Shown here one piece after another: positions 8,302 through 17,400 of a stretch of 64,000 nucleotides of DNA. The translations under genes and the position numbers were made by a program. The stretch spans positions 1 to 64,000 of the forward strand of contig CAZTPJ010000006.1 of assembly GCA_964614515.1 (NCBI GenBank), in the 5' to 3' direction. Each line of letters begins with the position of its first letter. Position 1 is the stretch's first letter. The DNA comes from CAZTPJ01 sp964614515. Its GTDB lineage: Bacteria > Planctomycetota > Phycisphaerae > Phycisphaerales > UBA1924. The notes under the pieces are model-generated. The model was given only the letters and a program-made list of their open reading frames with translations. It did no database searches and was not told where the DNA came from.

Positions 8302-9025
8302 GATGAATCCTTCGCGTGCGTCGTTCGACGAGCCTTCTGAGGGCTTTGCGCTTCGAGCGTACCCCCACCCGCCAGGCGCGATCACCGAGCGACATCCCCG
8401 CCAATATCAGCGGCATGAGCGTCACGAGTACGATCAACCCCCCCAGCGCGATATGGCATTGATCCACGACGTGTTGCCAGAGGAACGGACTCGGGTGTAC
8501 CGCCATGCCCATATCCAGCAGTTGCCTCGCGATCAACGCGATCGCGGCGAGAATGAAGAAGACGATCAATCGCATGGTTCGCGAAAGGTGATGAAGCAGG
8601 ACCGCGAGCATCATGCCGATCGCGAGTCCCATGCCAACGCCCCAGAACAGGATGCTTCGCAACTCGAAGAGCACGGCCGGATTGATCGACCTTCCGAAGC
8701 CCACCGACGTCCCCACGAGCCGAATCCAGGCGAGGAGAATCCAGTCTCGTCCAGCGGTAAACTGCACCGCATCAAGCCATGTAGTGACCAACTCCGTAGC
8801 CCCCGCGAATATCAGGACTTGAACCACAGCAAGTCCAATGAGCGTCAGCACAGGCTCGAACCGCCGCATCGGAAACGCGACATTCCGCCGCCGTGCCGCC
8901 ACGCGCCCGCAGCGCGGGCACGTCACCACGAACAGCCCATAGATCGGCTCGCGCGACGCACGCTGATGCGCCATGTCCAACCCGCAACCCAGACAGATGT
9001 GTGAGATCCGCATCGGAGAGTCCAT
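8294..9025 (-). CDS. Zinc-ribbon multi-pass membrane protein (paralogue 2)
   Basis: About 243 residues from the ATG at 9025; a second ATG at 9013 is also possible. The N-terminal zinc ribbon is CLGCGLDM, then VVTCPRCGRVAARR. Hydrophobic segments follow (PVLTLIGLAVVQVLIFAGA, SILFWGVGMGLAIGMMLAV, LIVFFILAAIALIARQLL, IALGGLIVLVTLMPLILAG), with a strongly basic C-terminal tail. It shares its plan with the gene it overlaps downstream and is probably co-translated with it. It is divergent from the EamA transporter gene, with 118 bp between the starts. The function is unknown. Confidence 0.7.
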   Translation of the reverse strand: MDSPMRISHICLGCGLDMAHQRASREPIYGLFVVTCPRCGRVAARRRNVAFPMRRFEPVLTLIGLAVVQVLIFAGATELVTTWLDAVQFTAGRDWILLAWIRLVGTSVGFGRSINPAVLFELRSILFWGVGMGLAIGMMLAVLLHHLSRTMRLIVFFILAAIALIARQLLDMGMAVHPSPFLWQHVVDQCHIALGGLIVLVTLMPLILAGMSLGDRAWRVGVRSKRKALRRLVERRTRRIHHG

Positions 9026-9143
9026 CGCCCGCCCAAGAGCATACGGCCACAACCCCGCGCGGTTTCACGTCGCCACCCCAACCCGCGCCAGCCATCACGC
9101 CCACCCTACCATTCACCCACCACCGAGGGGATCGCCGAACGTG

Positions 9144-10202
9144 ATGTCCATTCAATCGACTCAGGCCGCGTGGAATCGCTGCGGCGGCATGGTCATGGTC
9201 ATCATGACCCTCATCGGCTGGTCCAGCGTCCCGCTCTTCATCAAGCACTTCGCCGCGCACATCGACGTGTGGACCAGCAACGGCTGGCGCTATGGCTTTT
9301 CGGCCCTCCTCTGGCTGCCGGTGCTGATCTGGGGCCTGCGAAGACACTCGCTGCCCGGCGGCATCTGGAAGCGGGCGCTCGTGCCGAGCGTCTTCAACTC
9401 CATCGGCCAGGTCGCGTTCGCGTGGGCGCATTACAAGATCGATCCCGGCCTGCTCACCTTCGCCCTGCGCACGCAGATCGTTTTCGTCGCCATCGGCGCG
9501 GCCATCCTCTTCATCCCCGAACGACGAATCATCCGTTCGCGCGGGTTCATCATCGGCATCCTCCTCGTCCTCGGCGGCACGATGACCACCGTCGCCCTCG
9601 ATGACGGCTTCGGACAACAAACGACCACCTTCGGCATCATCCTCGCCCTCATCTCCGGCGCATGCTTCGCCGGCTACGCCCTCTCCGTCCGTCACTACAT
9701 GCACGGCACGCACCCCCTGATCGCATTTTCCGTCATCAGTCAATACACGGCCGCGGCTATGCTCGGACTCATGTTCGCTCTCGGTGAACGTCAGGGCCTG
9801 ATGGCGCTGGCGATGTCATCATCGCAGATCGCGCTGCTGCTGCTCTCGGCCATCATTGGGATCGCTCTCGGCCATGTGTTCTATTACGCCAGCATTGGGC
9901 GTCTCGGCGTGGCCGTGTCGTCAGGTGTGATTCAACTTCAGCCCGTGCTGGTGTCTGTGGCGTCGGTGTTCCTGTTTCCCAACGCGGCGCTCTCGCCGAT
10001 TCAGTGGGCCGCGGGCCTGCTGGCCATCGCCGGCGCTGGGACGATTCTGTACATGCAGCATCACCTGCGCGTGATCGCGCCCGCCGCACCCGCGCGAACT
10101 GAGGCCGTGACACCCACGGCCGCGCCCGACACAGCCGAGTTCGACACCCTTCCCCCCGATCACGTCGCGGCTGCGACAGCGGCACACGATCGCGATGGTT
10201 GA
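9144..10202 (+). CDS. EamA/DMT-family transporter
   Basis: The protein of 352 residues has about ten transmembrane segments in two five-helix halves, the plan of the drug/metabolite transporter superfamily (EamA). Typical features are the first helix with TLIGWSSVPLFIKHF, the charged loop after helix 3, and the second EamA half starting near TFGIILALISGACFAGYAL. The C-terminal tail (about 315-352) is Ala/Pro/Thr-rich and probably cytosolic. The start is taken at the ATG 9144; a GTG directly before it (9141) fits the GAGGGG ribosome binding site slightly better. The substrate is unknown. The gene converges with the MoxR gene, with only 26 bp between the two stops. Confidence 0.88.
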   Translation: MSIQSTQAAWNRCGGMVMVIMTLIGWSSVPLFIKHFAAHIDVWTSNGWRYGFSALLWLPVLIWGLRRHSLPGGIWKRALVPSVFNSIGQVAFAWAHYKIDPGLLTFALRTQIVFVAIGAAILFIPERRIIRSRGFIIGILLVLGGTMTTVALDDGFGQQTTTFGIILALISGACFAGYALSVRHYMHGTHPLIAFSVISQYTAAAMLGLMFALGERQGLMALAMSSSQIALLLLSAIIGIALGHVFYYASIGRLGVAVSSGVIQLQPVLVSVASVFLFPNAALSPIQWAAGLLAIAGAGTILYMQHHLRVIAPAAPARTEAVTPTAAPDTAEFDTLPPDHVAAATAAHDRDG

Positions 10203-10228
10203 TCGCGTCGCCTTGCATGCGGGCTCTC

Positions 10229-11308
10229 TCACAGCGCATCGCGGCACGCGCGGTACAGGTCCTTCCATCCATCGCGATCCTTCACCACGCCTTCGAGGTA
10301 TTCCTGCATCACCACGCGGTCCTGCACCGGATCGCGCACGATCGCGCCGACGAGTCCAGACGCGAGATCCTCGGCCGTGACCTTGCCATCGCCGCAGTGT
10401 GCGGCCAGCGAGAGGCCGAGGTTCATCACCGCGATGGCGTCGGCCGGTGAGAGCGTGCCCGAGGGCGACTTGAGTTTCGTCTTGCCGTCGGCCGTCTTCC
10501 CCGCGCGAAGTTCGCGGAAGATCGTCACGACGCGCCGGATTTCGTGCAGTTCCGCGGCCTCGGCGGGCAGGTCGAGCGAGCGTCCGATCGCCGCGACGCG
10601 CGTGCGCACGATCTCGACTTCCTCATCTTCGGTGGCAGGGGGGGGGAGGACGACGGTGTTGAAGCGTCGTCGCAGCGCGCTGGACATCTCCTGCACACCG
10701 CGATCGCGATCGTTGGCCGTGGCGATCAGGTTGAATCCCCGCGCGGCGCGAACCTGCTGGTCGATCTCGGGGATCGGCAGGGTTTTCTCCGAGAGAATCG
10801 TGATGAACGAATCCTGCACGTCGGAGGGCATGCGCGTGAGTTCCTCGATGCGCGCGATGCGACCCTCTTCCATCGCACGCATCACGGGGCTTTGCACCAT
10901 CGCCTTGCGCGATGGCCCCTCGGCCAGCAGAATCGCATAGTTCCAGCCGTATCGCACGGAGTCCTCCGCCGTGCCGGCCGTGCCCTGGACCATCAGTGTC
11001 GAGTCGCCGCTGATCGCGGCGGCGAGATGTTCAGAGACCCACGACTTGGCCGTGCCGGGCAGGCCCAGCAGCAGCAGCGCGCGATCGGTGATGAGCGTGG
11101 CGACGGCGATCTCGATGAGCCGCCGCGAGCCGATGTACTTTGGCGCGATCGTCCCCCCCCCGACCTTGCCGCCCATGATGTACGTGATGACCGCGCGCGG
11201 CGACAGCCGCCATCCCGCGGGCTTGGGATGGTCATCGTGCTTCGCCAGAAGCGAGAGTTCATCGCGAAACTCGACCTCGGCGGGCACACGCAAGGCGGTG
11301 GCGGTCAT
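10229..11308 (-). CDS. MoxR-type AAA+ ATPase of the SWIM/DUF5691/VWA/DUF5682 module
   Basis: The AAA+ ATPase has 359 residues with Walker A GLPGTAKS (82-89), a Walker B region IARIEELTRM (151-160) in which the usual Asp-Glu is Glu-Glu, sensor 1 ATAND (196-200) and an Arg finger in ALRRRF (211-216). MoxR ATPases work with VWA-domain partners as chaperone-like remodelling pairs; the matching VWA gene is 9 kb upstream on the same strand. The start overlaps the stop of the DUF5691 gene by four bases (ATGA). It is the last gene of the minus-strand run. Confidence 0.88.
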   Translation of the reverse strand: MTATALRVPAEVEFRDELSLLAKHDDHPKPAGWRLSPRAVITYIMGGKVGGGTIAPKYIGSRRLIEIAVATLITDRALLLLGLPGTAKSWVSEHLAAAISGDSTLMVQGTAGTAEDSVRYGWNYAILLAEGPSRKAMVQSPVMRAMEEGRIARIEELTRMPSDVQDSFITILSEKTLPIPEIDQQVRAARGFNLIATANDRDRGVQEMSSALRRRFNTVVLPPPATEDEEVEIVRTRVAAIGRSLDLPAEAAELHEIRRVVTIFRELRAGKTADGKTKLKSPSGTLSPADAIAVMNLGLSLAAHCGDGKVTAEDLASGLVGAIVRDPVQDRVVMQEYLEGVVKDRDGWKDLYRACRDAL

Positions 11309-12822
11309 GACGGAAACTCCTCGGCCAGTCGAACGCGAAGCGGAAGAACACGGTTGGCGACGTGCGATGTGTATTGCCCGCCGTCGGCAACAATACGCTG
11401 CATCACGGCCATCGCCTCGGTCGCCAGCGCGCGGTGAACGCCGCGAGCCATTGCCTCGAAATCAACATAGTCACGCTTTGTCCCATGCTCGATCGCTTCA
11501 AGACACGCCCGCGACAGTTCAGGGCATCGCGGGTCAAGGAATTTCAAGGCGAGCGCCACGCGGCGCGACTTGAAGCCGCGCGTCGACAGGATCACCGGAC
11601 CCAGCCGGTCCCGCTGCGCAGGCGACAACACCGACCACAGCCCCTCGACCGCGTCGATCTCAGCCGACGGCAGGCACCACGTCTCGAGCAGCGCGGCCGC
11701 CCACGCTTCATCGCGATGCAGCACGGCCGCGGCGCGCCAACCCGTCAACGCGATGTATCCCTCCCGCATCGCCATCGCCGCGAGAATCAGGTCGCGCGGC
11801 TCGGGGGGGGGATCGCTAAGGCCCGCGCCGGGTGGTACGGCCGCGATGATCTGCATCAACCACCAGTCCTCATCCTCGCGCCACGCTTTCGCATCATCGG
11901 GATCAATGCCGAATCGCGTATTCGCATCCGAGGCGTTGAATCGCGCCGCGATGCCGTCACGGCGCATCGCCGCATCGCACGCGGCGGGGCGTGTGAACGT
12001 GAGCGTGTCCTTGCGGACGCCGGAGCGCCACTTCTTGTCGGCGCCGGGTTGGAGACTGAGGCAGCCGGCCACGCGCTCGCGCATGCGCTGCGCCAGCCGC
12101 GATTGGGGAAGTATCGCGAGAAGTTGCACGCCCGCACGCTGCACCGACGCCGCGCGATCATCCAGACAAGCCTCAAGCCACGCCTCATCATCCATCGACA
12201 GTCCCTCGGCGAGCGTGTGTACGGCATCCGCGCGGTCAGCCGCGGAGAGCGAACTCCATGTTGATTCCACAAGGGCGCGTGCGGCCGTTGGATCATGACG
12301 CCGAAAGTAAGCCAGCGCGAGGAGGCGTTCCTGGCGCTTGGCCGTCTCCCATGTCTCGGCGGTGTTGGGCAGCGCGAGCGAAGGCACGGCCGTGCGCCAC
12401 GGCTCGCGCTGCGCGGCGAGCCACAGGCCGCGCGCGCCGAGGATCGGCTCGATCACGTCGCGCGTGCGCGGGTGTGCGGCCGCGATGTCGAGCAACGCCG
12501 GAAGCAGCGAGGGGGGGGCGGCAAGGCCGCGCTGCCGCGCAAGCCCGGCCCATTCAAGAACCAGCGGAATGTCGCTGCTGGCGATGATCTCGGCAAGGAG
12601 TTGCCCGGCCGAGCGTGAACAGGGCGCTTCCGTCGCGGGCGCGGCGGAAGGGGGGGGCACATCGGCGAGCGTCCGCGCCCCGCGCCCGGCGCGATCCGAG
12701 ATGCTCGCCAAGATGCACGCATCACAGAACGCCGCCATGTCGCCATCACGCGCCGATCGCGCAAGACCAACAGTGGCCGTGGCCTCAAGTTCCGTCAGCG
12801 ATGGCGTGCGCGGCGCGGCCAT
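11305..12822 (-). CDS. DUF5691-like protein
   Basis: The 505-residue, mostly helical Ala/Arg-rich protein lies between the SWIM and MoxR genes. It shows no catalytic motif and looks like a HEAT-type or other alpha-helical repeat scaffold (many Leu-Ala helices, DDEAWLEACLDDRAASVQRA near the middle). Its identity as a DUF5691 family member rests mainly on gene order: SWIM, DUF5691 and MoxR genes recur together in many bacteria. It overlaps MoxR by four bases and lies 9 bp after the SWIM gene, so the three form one operon. The biochemical role is unknown. Confidence 0.6.
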   Translation of the reverse strand: MAAPRTPSLTELEATATVGLARSARDGDMAAFCDACILASISDRAGRGARTLADVPPPSAAPATEAPCSRSAGQLLAEIIASSDIPLVLEWAGLARQRGLAAPPSLLPALLDIAAAHPRTRDVIEPILGARGLWLAAQREPWRTAVPSLALPNTAETWETAKRQERLLALAYFRRHDPTAARALVESTWSSLSAADRADAVHTLAEGLSMDDEAWLEACLDDRAASVQRAGVQLLAILPQSRLAQRMRERVAGCLSLQPGADKKWRSGVRKDTLTFTRPAACDAAMRRDGIAARFNASDANTRFGIDPDDAKAWREDEDWWLMQIIAAVPPGAGLSDPPPEPRDLILAAMAMREGYIALTGWRAAAVLHRDEAWAAALLETWCLPSAEIDAVEGLWSVLSPAQRDRLGPVILSTRGFKSRRVALALKFLDPRCPELSRACLEAIEHGTKRDYVDFEAMARGVHRALATEAMAVMQRIVADGGQYTSHVANRVLPLRVRLAEEFPS

Positions 12823-12831
12823 GGTGGAATG

Positions 12832-14133
12832 TTACAGCGCAAAGACATCATCGCCGAGCCACCCGGCCAGGGGCCTGACGGCGTGCCCGTCATACTCCCC
12901 CGCGAGCGTGATCGTGCCGCCGGCGGCGATGGCGATGGCCTTCCACGGCGGTTCGCCCATGAGCGGCAAACAGGAGTTTTCGCGATCAGCCATGACCCAT
13001 TGGCCGTGATCTTCGATGAGGCGCACGTCACGCACGATCAGCAGCACGCGTTCGACCCACGGATCGGCGGCGAGGGCCTCGGCATAGCGCGACAGCGCGA
13101 CATCGCATGTGTCATCACCCAGTTCATTCGGCCACGGTGCGGGCGTCTGCGATTTGATGATGCCGCGCGAGCGCCGCGCGCCGGGATAGAACGCGATGTC
13201 TCCCTCGACGGCCGTGCCCAGCGGCATCGTCGCGCCAAAGCCGCGATCGGCGACGGCGTAATCGAGGATGTGTGCTTCCTGCCCGGAGTTCACGCCCGAC
13301 AACCACGTTCGCCGCACGCGAATGCGCTCTTCTTCCTCTTCGACGATGCCGACGATGGCCCATGTGTCGGTGATGCACTCGCCCGCGAGGACTTCGTCCT
13401 TCGTGATGGTCCAGCCGAGGCGCGAGCGTACTTCAGCCTGCAACGGCTCGGGCAGTTCGGCGAGTCGATCGTGGGCGCGGAGCAGAAGGTGGAGCGAGGC
13501 GGCGTGTTCGAGGCCGCGAGAGGCCCACTCGCCGGGCGCGATCACCGCATCGCGCATTCGGCGCACGCTGCGGGCAAGGCCGGGCGCCTGCGCGTCGATG
13601 AGTCTCGCGGCCGGGCGCTCCCAGAACTCCGTCGGTCGCGTGCGTGCAGCGCCGAGGCCCTCGGCGAGCATGTCATCAAGCCACGCGCGACATTCGGCGA
13701 CGCCCTCGGCGATGCGCTTCTCGCGCCGCGCCGCGCGTTTGGCGCGATCGGCGGACTTGGCTACTTCGTTAGCTTTGGAACTTTCGCTCGGCGCCGCGGG
13801 CGCAGTCTTGGCGGGCTTGGATTCAAACAGCGGCAAGACCCACGAAGGCTCGTCGGCTTGTGTGAAGGCTTTGAGCGAGTCGGCAGCGCGAAGCAGCAGC
13901 GCAAGCGCGTGTTTGCAGGGGCGCTTGCGGCTGGGGCAGGTGCAGCGGTTGGCCGTGGCGGTGAAGTCCGCGCAGACGCGGTAGGGGTTCTTGCCGCTGC
14001 CCTGGATCTCGGCCCAGATCGCGCGGTCGGACTTCGCAAGCGTGACCCAGGACTTGGATGCGGCAAGTTGCTGCGCCGCGGCGGCGGAAGAGTCATCGGG
14101 GGCGAGCGAGATGATCTGCGCGCGGGTGAGCAT
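12832..14133 (-). CDS. SWIM zinc-finger protein
   Basis: Translation from the ATG at 14133 gives 433 residues starting MLTRAQIISLAPDDSSA; the open frame further upstream runs through repeats and is not coding. The SWIM finger is CTCPSRKRPCKHALAL, with C64, C66, C73 and H75, a zinc fold for binding DNA or protein. The remainder (about 100-433) is an uncharacterised helical and beta region typical of the long SWIM proteins found next to DUF5691 and MoxR. It is the first gene of the SWIM-DUF5691-MoxR block; upstream of it is a repeat-filled 316-bp gap and then unrelated glycan genes. Confidence 0.85.
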   Translation of the reverse strand: MLTRAQIISLAPDDSSAAAAQQLAASKSWVTLAKSDRAIWAEIQGSGKNPYRVCADFTATANRCTCPSRKRPCKHALALLLRAADSLKAFTQADEPSWVLPLFESKPAKTAPAAPSESSKANEVAKSADRAKRAARREKRIAEGVAECRAWLDDMLAEGLGAARTRPTEFWERPAARLIDAQAPGLARSVRRMRDAVIAPGEWASRGLEHAASLHLLLRAHDRLAELPEPLQAEVRSRLGWTITKDEVLAGECITDTWAIVGIVEEEEERIRVRRTWLSGVNSGQEAHILDYAVADRGFGATMPLGTAVEGDIAFYPGARRSRGIIKSQTPAPWPNELGDDTCDVALSRYAEALAADPWVERVLLIVRDVRLIEDHGQWVMADRENSCLPLMGEPPWKAIAIAAGGTITLAGEYDGHAVRPLAGWLGDDVFAL

Positions 14134-14449
14134 GATGAGCAGGACTGTACGGCGATGTTTGGGCTGAAGCCCCTGGGGAGGACCGGGCAGGGCAAACGCA
14201 AAGTTCGTTGGATCCGGTGGGGCGGGCGTCTCGCCCGCCTCCCTTGCGTGTCGAACGCGCGGTGGCTCAACCCACAGACGCAGGTGTGGGCAATCTTGCG
14301 GTTGCCTTGGGTGATGAACGTGGTTCGTCCGCACTCCGGGCGGAGGATCGAAGGTGGACAAATTAGGGGCTGACGCCCCTGGCAACAGTCGTGCGCCCGT
14401 TGGGCGAGAAGGGATGCACAGGCGACACGCCCGCGTCACCACGTTCAGA
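14134..14449. other. Repeat-filled intergenic gap at the split of the MoxR/VWA module
   Basis: No gene is seen. The gap holds a GGGCTGAAGCCC hairpin (about 14160-14172), the 122-bp terminal-inverted-repeat element (14188-14309), an AGGGGC/GCCCCT hairpin (14364-14379) and a degenerate family A core near 14414-14438. A promoter for SWIM-DUF5691-MoxR must be here or read through from upstream. Confidence 0.7.
14188..14309 (+). mobile_element. 122-bp palindrome-carrying element with terminal inverted repeats (copy 1, intergenic)
   Basis: The left end is CAGGGCAAACGCAA and the right end CTTGCGGTTGCCTTG, imperfect inverted repeats. Inside is the family A core with its GGCGGGC/GCCCGCC hairpin. A second element of exactly the same length lies inside truA (43291-43412). 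The two align without gaps at 98 of 122 positions by my count. No coding capacity, so a MITE-like or REPIN-like element is the best description. Confidence 0.75.
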
Positions 14450-17400
14450 TCATGGCCGGTGGACAAGTCGCCGGTACAGCGATTCATACTTCGACACGAG
14501 GACATCAACGCCGAAGTGTTGTTCGATGCGCTGGCGTCCCGCACGGGCCATCGCGGCGCGCTTGTCGGCGTTTTCCGCGAGGTCGATCACGGCCAGCGTG
14601 CCATCTTCAACGGTTTGTGCTTCATCAACCGGGATGAGGATGCCGGTGTCGGGGGTGATGAGTTCGGGCTGGCCGTTGACGGCCGTGAAAATCTGCGGCA
14701 CGCCCATGGCCATCGCTTCATAACTGACATAGGCGAGTCCTTCGTGTCCGCTGGGCATGAGGAGCAGGTCGGCATCGCGGAAGACCGGCGCGCCATGCGC
14801 GAGTTCGCCCACGAGGTGGAAGCGATCGGGATTCGGCAGTTCGAGCCGCATCGCCTCGATGCGCTGCCGCTCCGGGCCGGGACCGATCATCGCGAAATGA
14901 ATGTCGAGGTCGGGCCTGCGCTTCTGGACTTCATGCGCGATCCTCGCGAACAGCCACGGACGCTTCTGCCAATAGAGACGCCCGACGAAGACGACCAGCA
15001 CGGCCTCGTCAGAAATGGCCAACGGCCGTCGGACATGTCCGCGTTCGTACCGATCCGGGTTGAACTCGTGCGTATGGTCAACGCAGGTGTAGATGACGCT
15101 GATATCGCGATCGGAGATCGCGTGCTCGCGCATCATGTATGACTTGAGCCATTCGCTGGTGACGGTGCGATGGTCGAAGTACTGCTTGTAATGCCGGCTG
15201 CTGTAGGCGGGGTGGCCGCCTTCCATGACGTCGGGCGGTTCGAGAATGTGGCACTGATCGATGACCTTGATGCCCGGCAGGGACTTCTTGAGGGCGGGCA
15301 GCGAGTCATAGCCGAGGAACGAGTGCATGATGTGGACGAGTTGAATCTCGCGGCGTCGGCAGTATTCGACGATGAACCGTTCAAAGCGCTTCTCGGCCGG
15401 GAGTGGAAGATGGTCGCCGAGATGGCAGACCTCGCGGACGTGTGCGCGAACGCGATCCTCCCACGGATGCGATGATGCCAGCGTGGTGAGCAGCGAGAAC
15501 TGAATCGTGTCGGGATTCAGGCGTGTCAGCAGATCGACGATGCCCTTGTCCGCGCCGCCGCATTCGAGCCACTGCGTGATGTACAGGGCGCGGATCGCGC
15601 CCTTGGCGGTCGCGGGAAGTTTGTCGCCGATGGCGGCGCGTGCGGCATCCGCGACGGGCGACTCGATGGGGAACGATCGCGGCGCGATCAGCGCGCGACG
15701 TCCGGAACGAAGCAGCGCGATGATCGTGTCGCGAATGCTCCGCGATTCGCCCGGATTGGCTTCGGCAAACGCGGCGGCGAGCGCAGCGGGACGCGCCACG
15801 GCCGCCAACTGTTCATCATTCCAGTGTTCGATTGTCGCCGCGTCGGTTTCATAGAGATGATTCGGCGAATCGGTGCGCGGCGGGCCGGGCTGCCCGCGAA
15901 AGACGACGGCGTCGGCGGCGGGATCTTCTGCGAGCGCGGCTGCGGCCATCTCAAGGCACAGCGGCATGCACAGGGGGCCAGGGCCGTAGTGCTGTGGATG
16001 CAGCAGCAGAACGAGATCGTGGCCTTGTGTCAGCGAGTCGACATCCGGCGACCACCAGTTGAAGACTTTCGTGGTTGACGCGGAAGCACTGCCGGCGAGG
16101 TCTTTGGAATCGCCGGGGAGGATGAGCGTGGCGGCGCGACGTGATTGCGAGGCGAGGGCATCGCGGACGTGGGACGTGTGTTCATCGGCGGGCAGGCCGG
16201 TGCAGAGGATGGCGACGCGGGCCGTGGCGCCGAAGTTGGCGACGGGGGGGGGGGATGTGGCGATGGGCCGGGCGAACTTCGCCATGGCCTTTTGCGCGAG
16301 GCGCTTCGCGGCATACGGCGGCCAGCGGCGGCGATAGGTGTTGCGCTCACCCTCCATCTGCGCGAGCATCTGTCGCAGGCGATCCGCCTCGTGTCGCGCT
16401 GTTTCGGCGGCCCGTGCGGAGGTCGCGACGGTCTCGCGCTCGCGAGCGAGGCGAAGTCGCGCCTCGTCAAGTTGCATCCCCAGCGATGCGGCGCGAAGAT
16501 CAAGTTGCCGCGCGGTCTCGCGAGCCTCGGCCGCGGCCAGCTCCAGTTCCGCCACGCGCGCCACGGCGCTTTCTGAGACGGCCTGTGATTCCTTCGCGGC
16601 CGTGGCTTCGCGCTGGGCTTCGCGCGCGAGGTCGCCGAGGCGCTGCGCGCTGGCTTCGGCGGCGAGGGCGCGTTCATAGTTCGCGCGTGAGGCAGCCTCG
16701 GCCGAGAGCGCGCGTTCATAGTTCGCTTTCGCGGCACGCTCGGCGGAAAGAGCGCGTTCATAGTTCGCCTTTGCGGATTCTTCGGACGCCAGCGCACGCT
16801 CGTAGTTGGCCTTCGCGGCCGTTTCGATCGAGATGATGCACTGCGAGGCGGCGGCGAGTTCGGCCCGCGTGTGTTCCATCGCGCCGTCGAGCCGGACCGC
16901 ACGCTCATGGTTCTTCAGGCTGGCTTCCTCCGCGGCCAGGGCGCGTTCATAGTTCGCCTTCGCCGCGGCCTCGGCGGAAAGGGCACGGCGATAGTTCTCC
17001 GCGGCGGATGATTCGCTCTCGGCCAGACGAGTTTCGGCGGCCAGGGCGCGTTCGTAGTTCGCCTTCGCGGCGGCCTCCGCGGCCAGGGCGTGTTCGTGGT
17101 TGCGTCGGGCGTTGTCGCGCTCCGCAAGGACTTCGCGATGCGCATCCATGCCCGCGGTGAACGCTCGCATCTCGATGCCGACGATGCGCTCCGCCGCGCT
17201 CAGCGCCTCACGCCGCGCCCGGGCCAGCGCATCGCCCGCGCGGGGATCGACAAGGCTCAGCGCCGCTTCAAGCAGCGCGCTGATCGCGGCGGGCGAGTCC
17301 GTATGTTCGCCCGCCGCGACGCTCAGCGCCGCCAGTGAACGCGAAACTGCATTGTCAGCCCGATCCGTTGACGCCTGATCCACCCCCGCGAGGTGCGACA

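Noticed and set aside
16650..17110. Possible CRISPR or tandem-repeat array in the fusion gene
   Set aside because: The 42-bp units encode a coiled coil in frame and diverge gradually; no spacer-like unique sequence.
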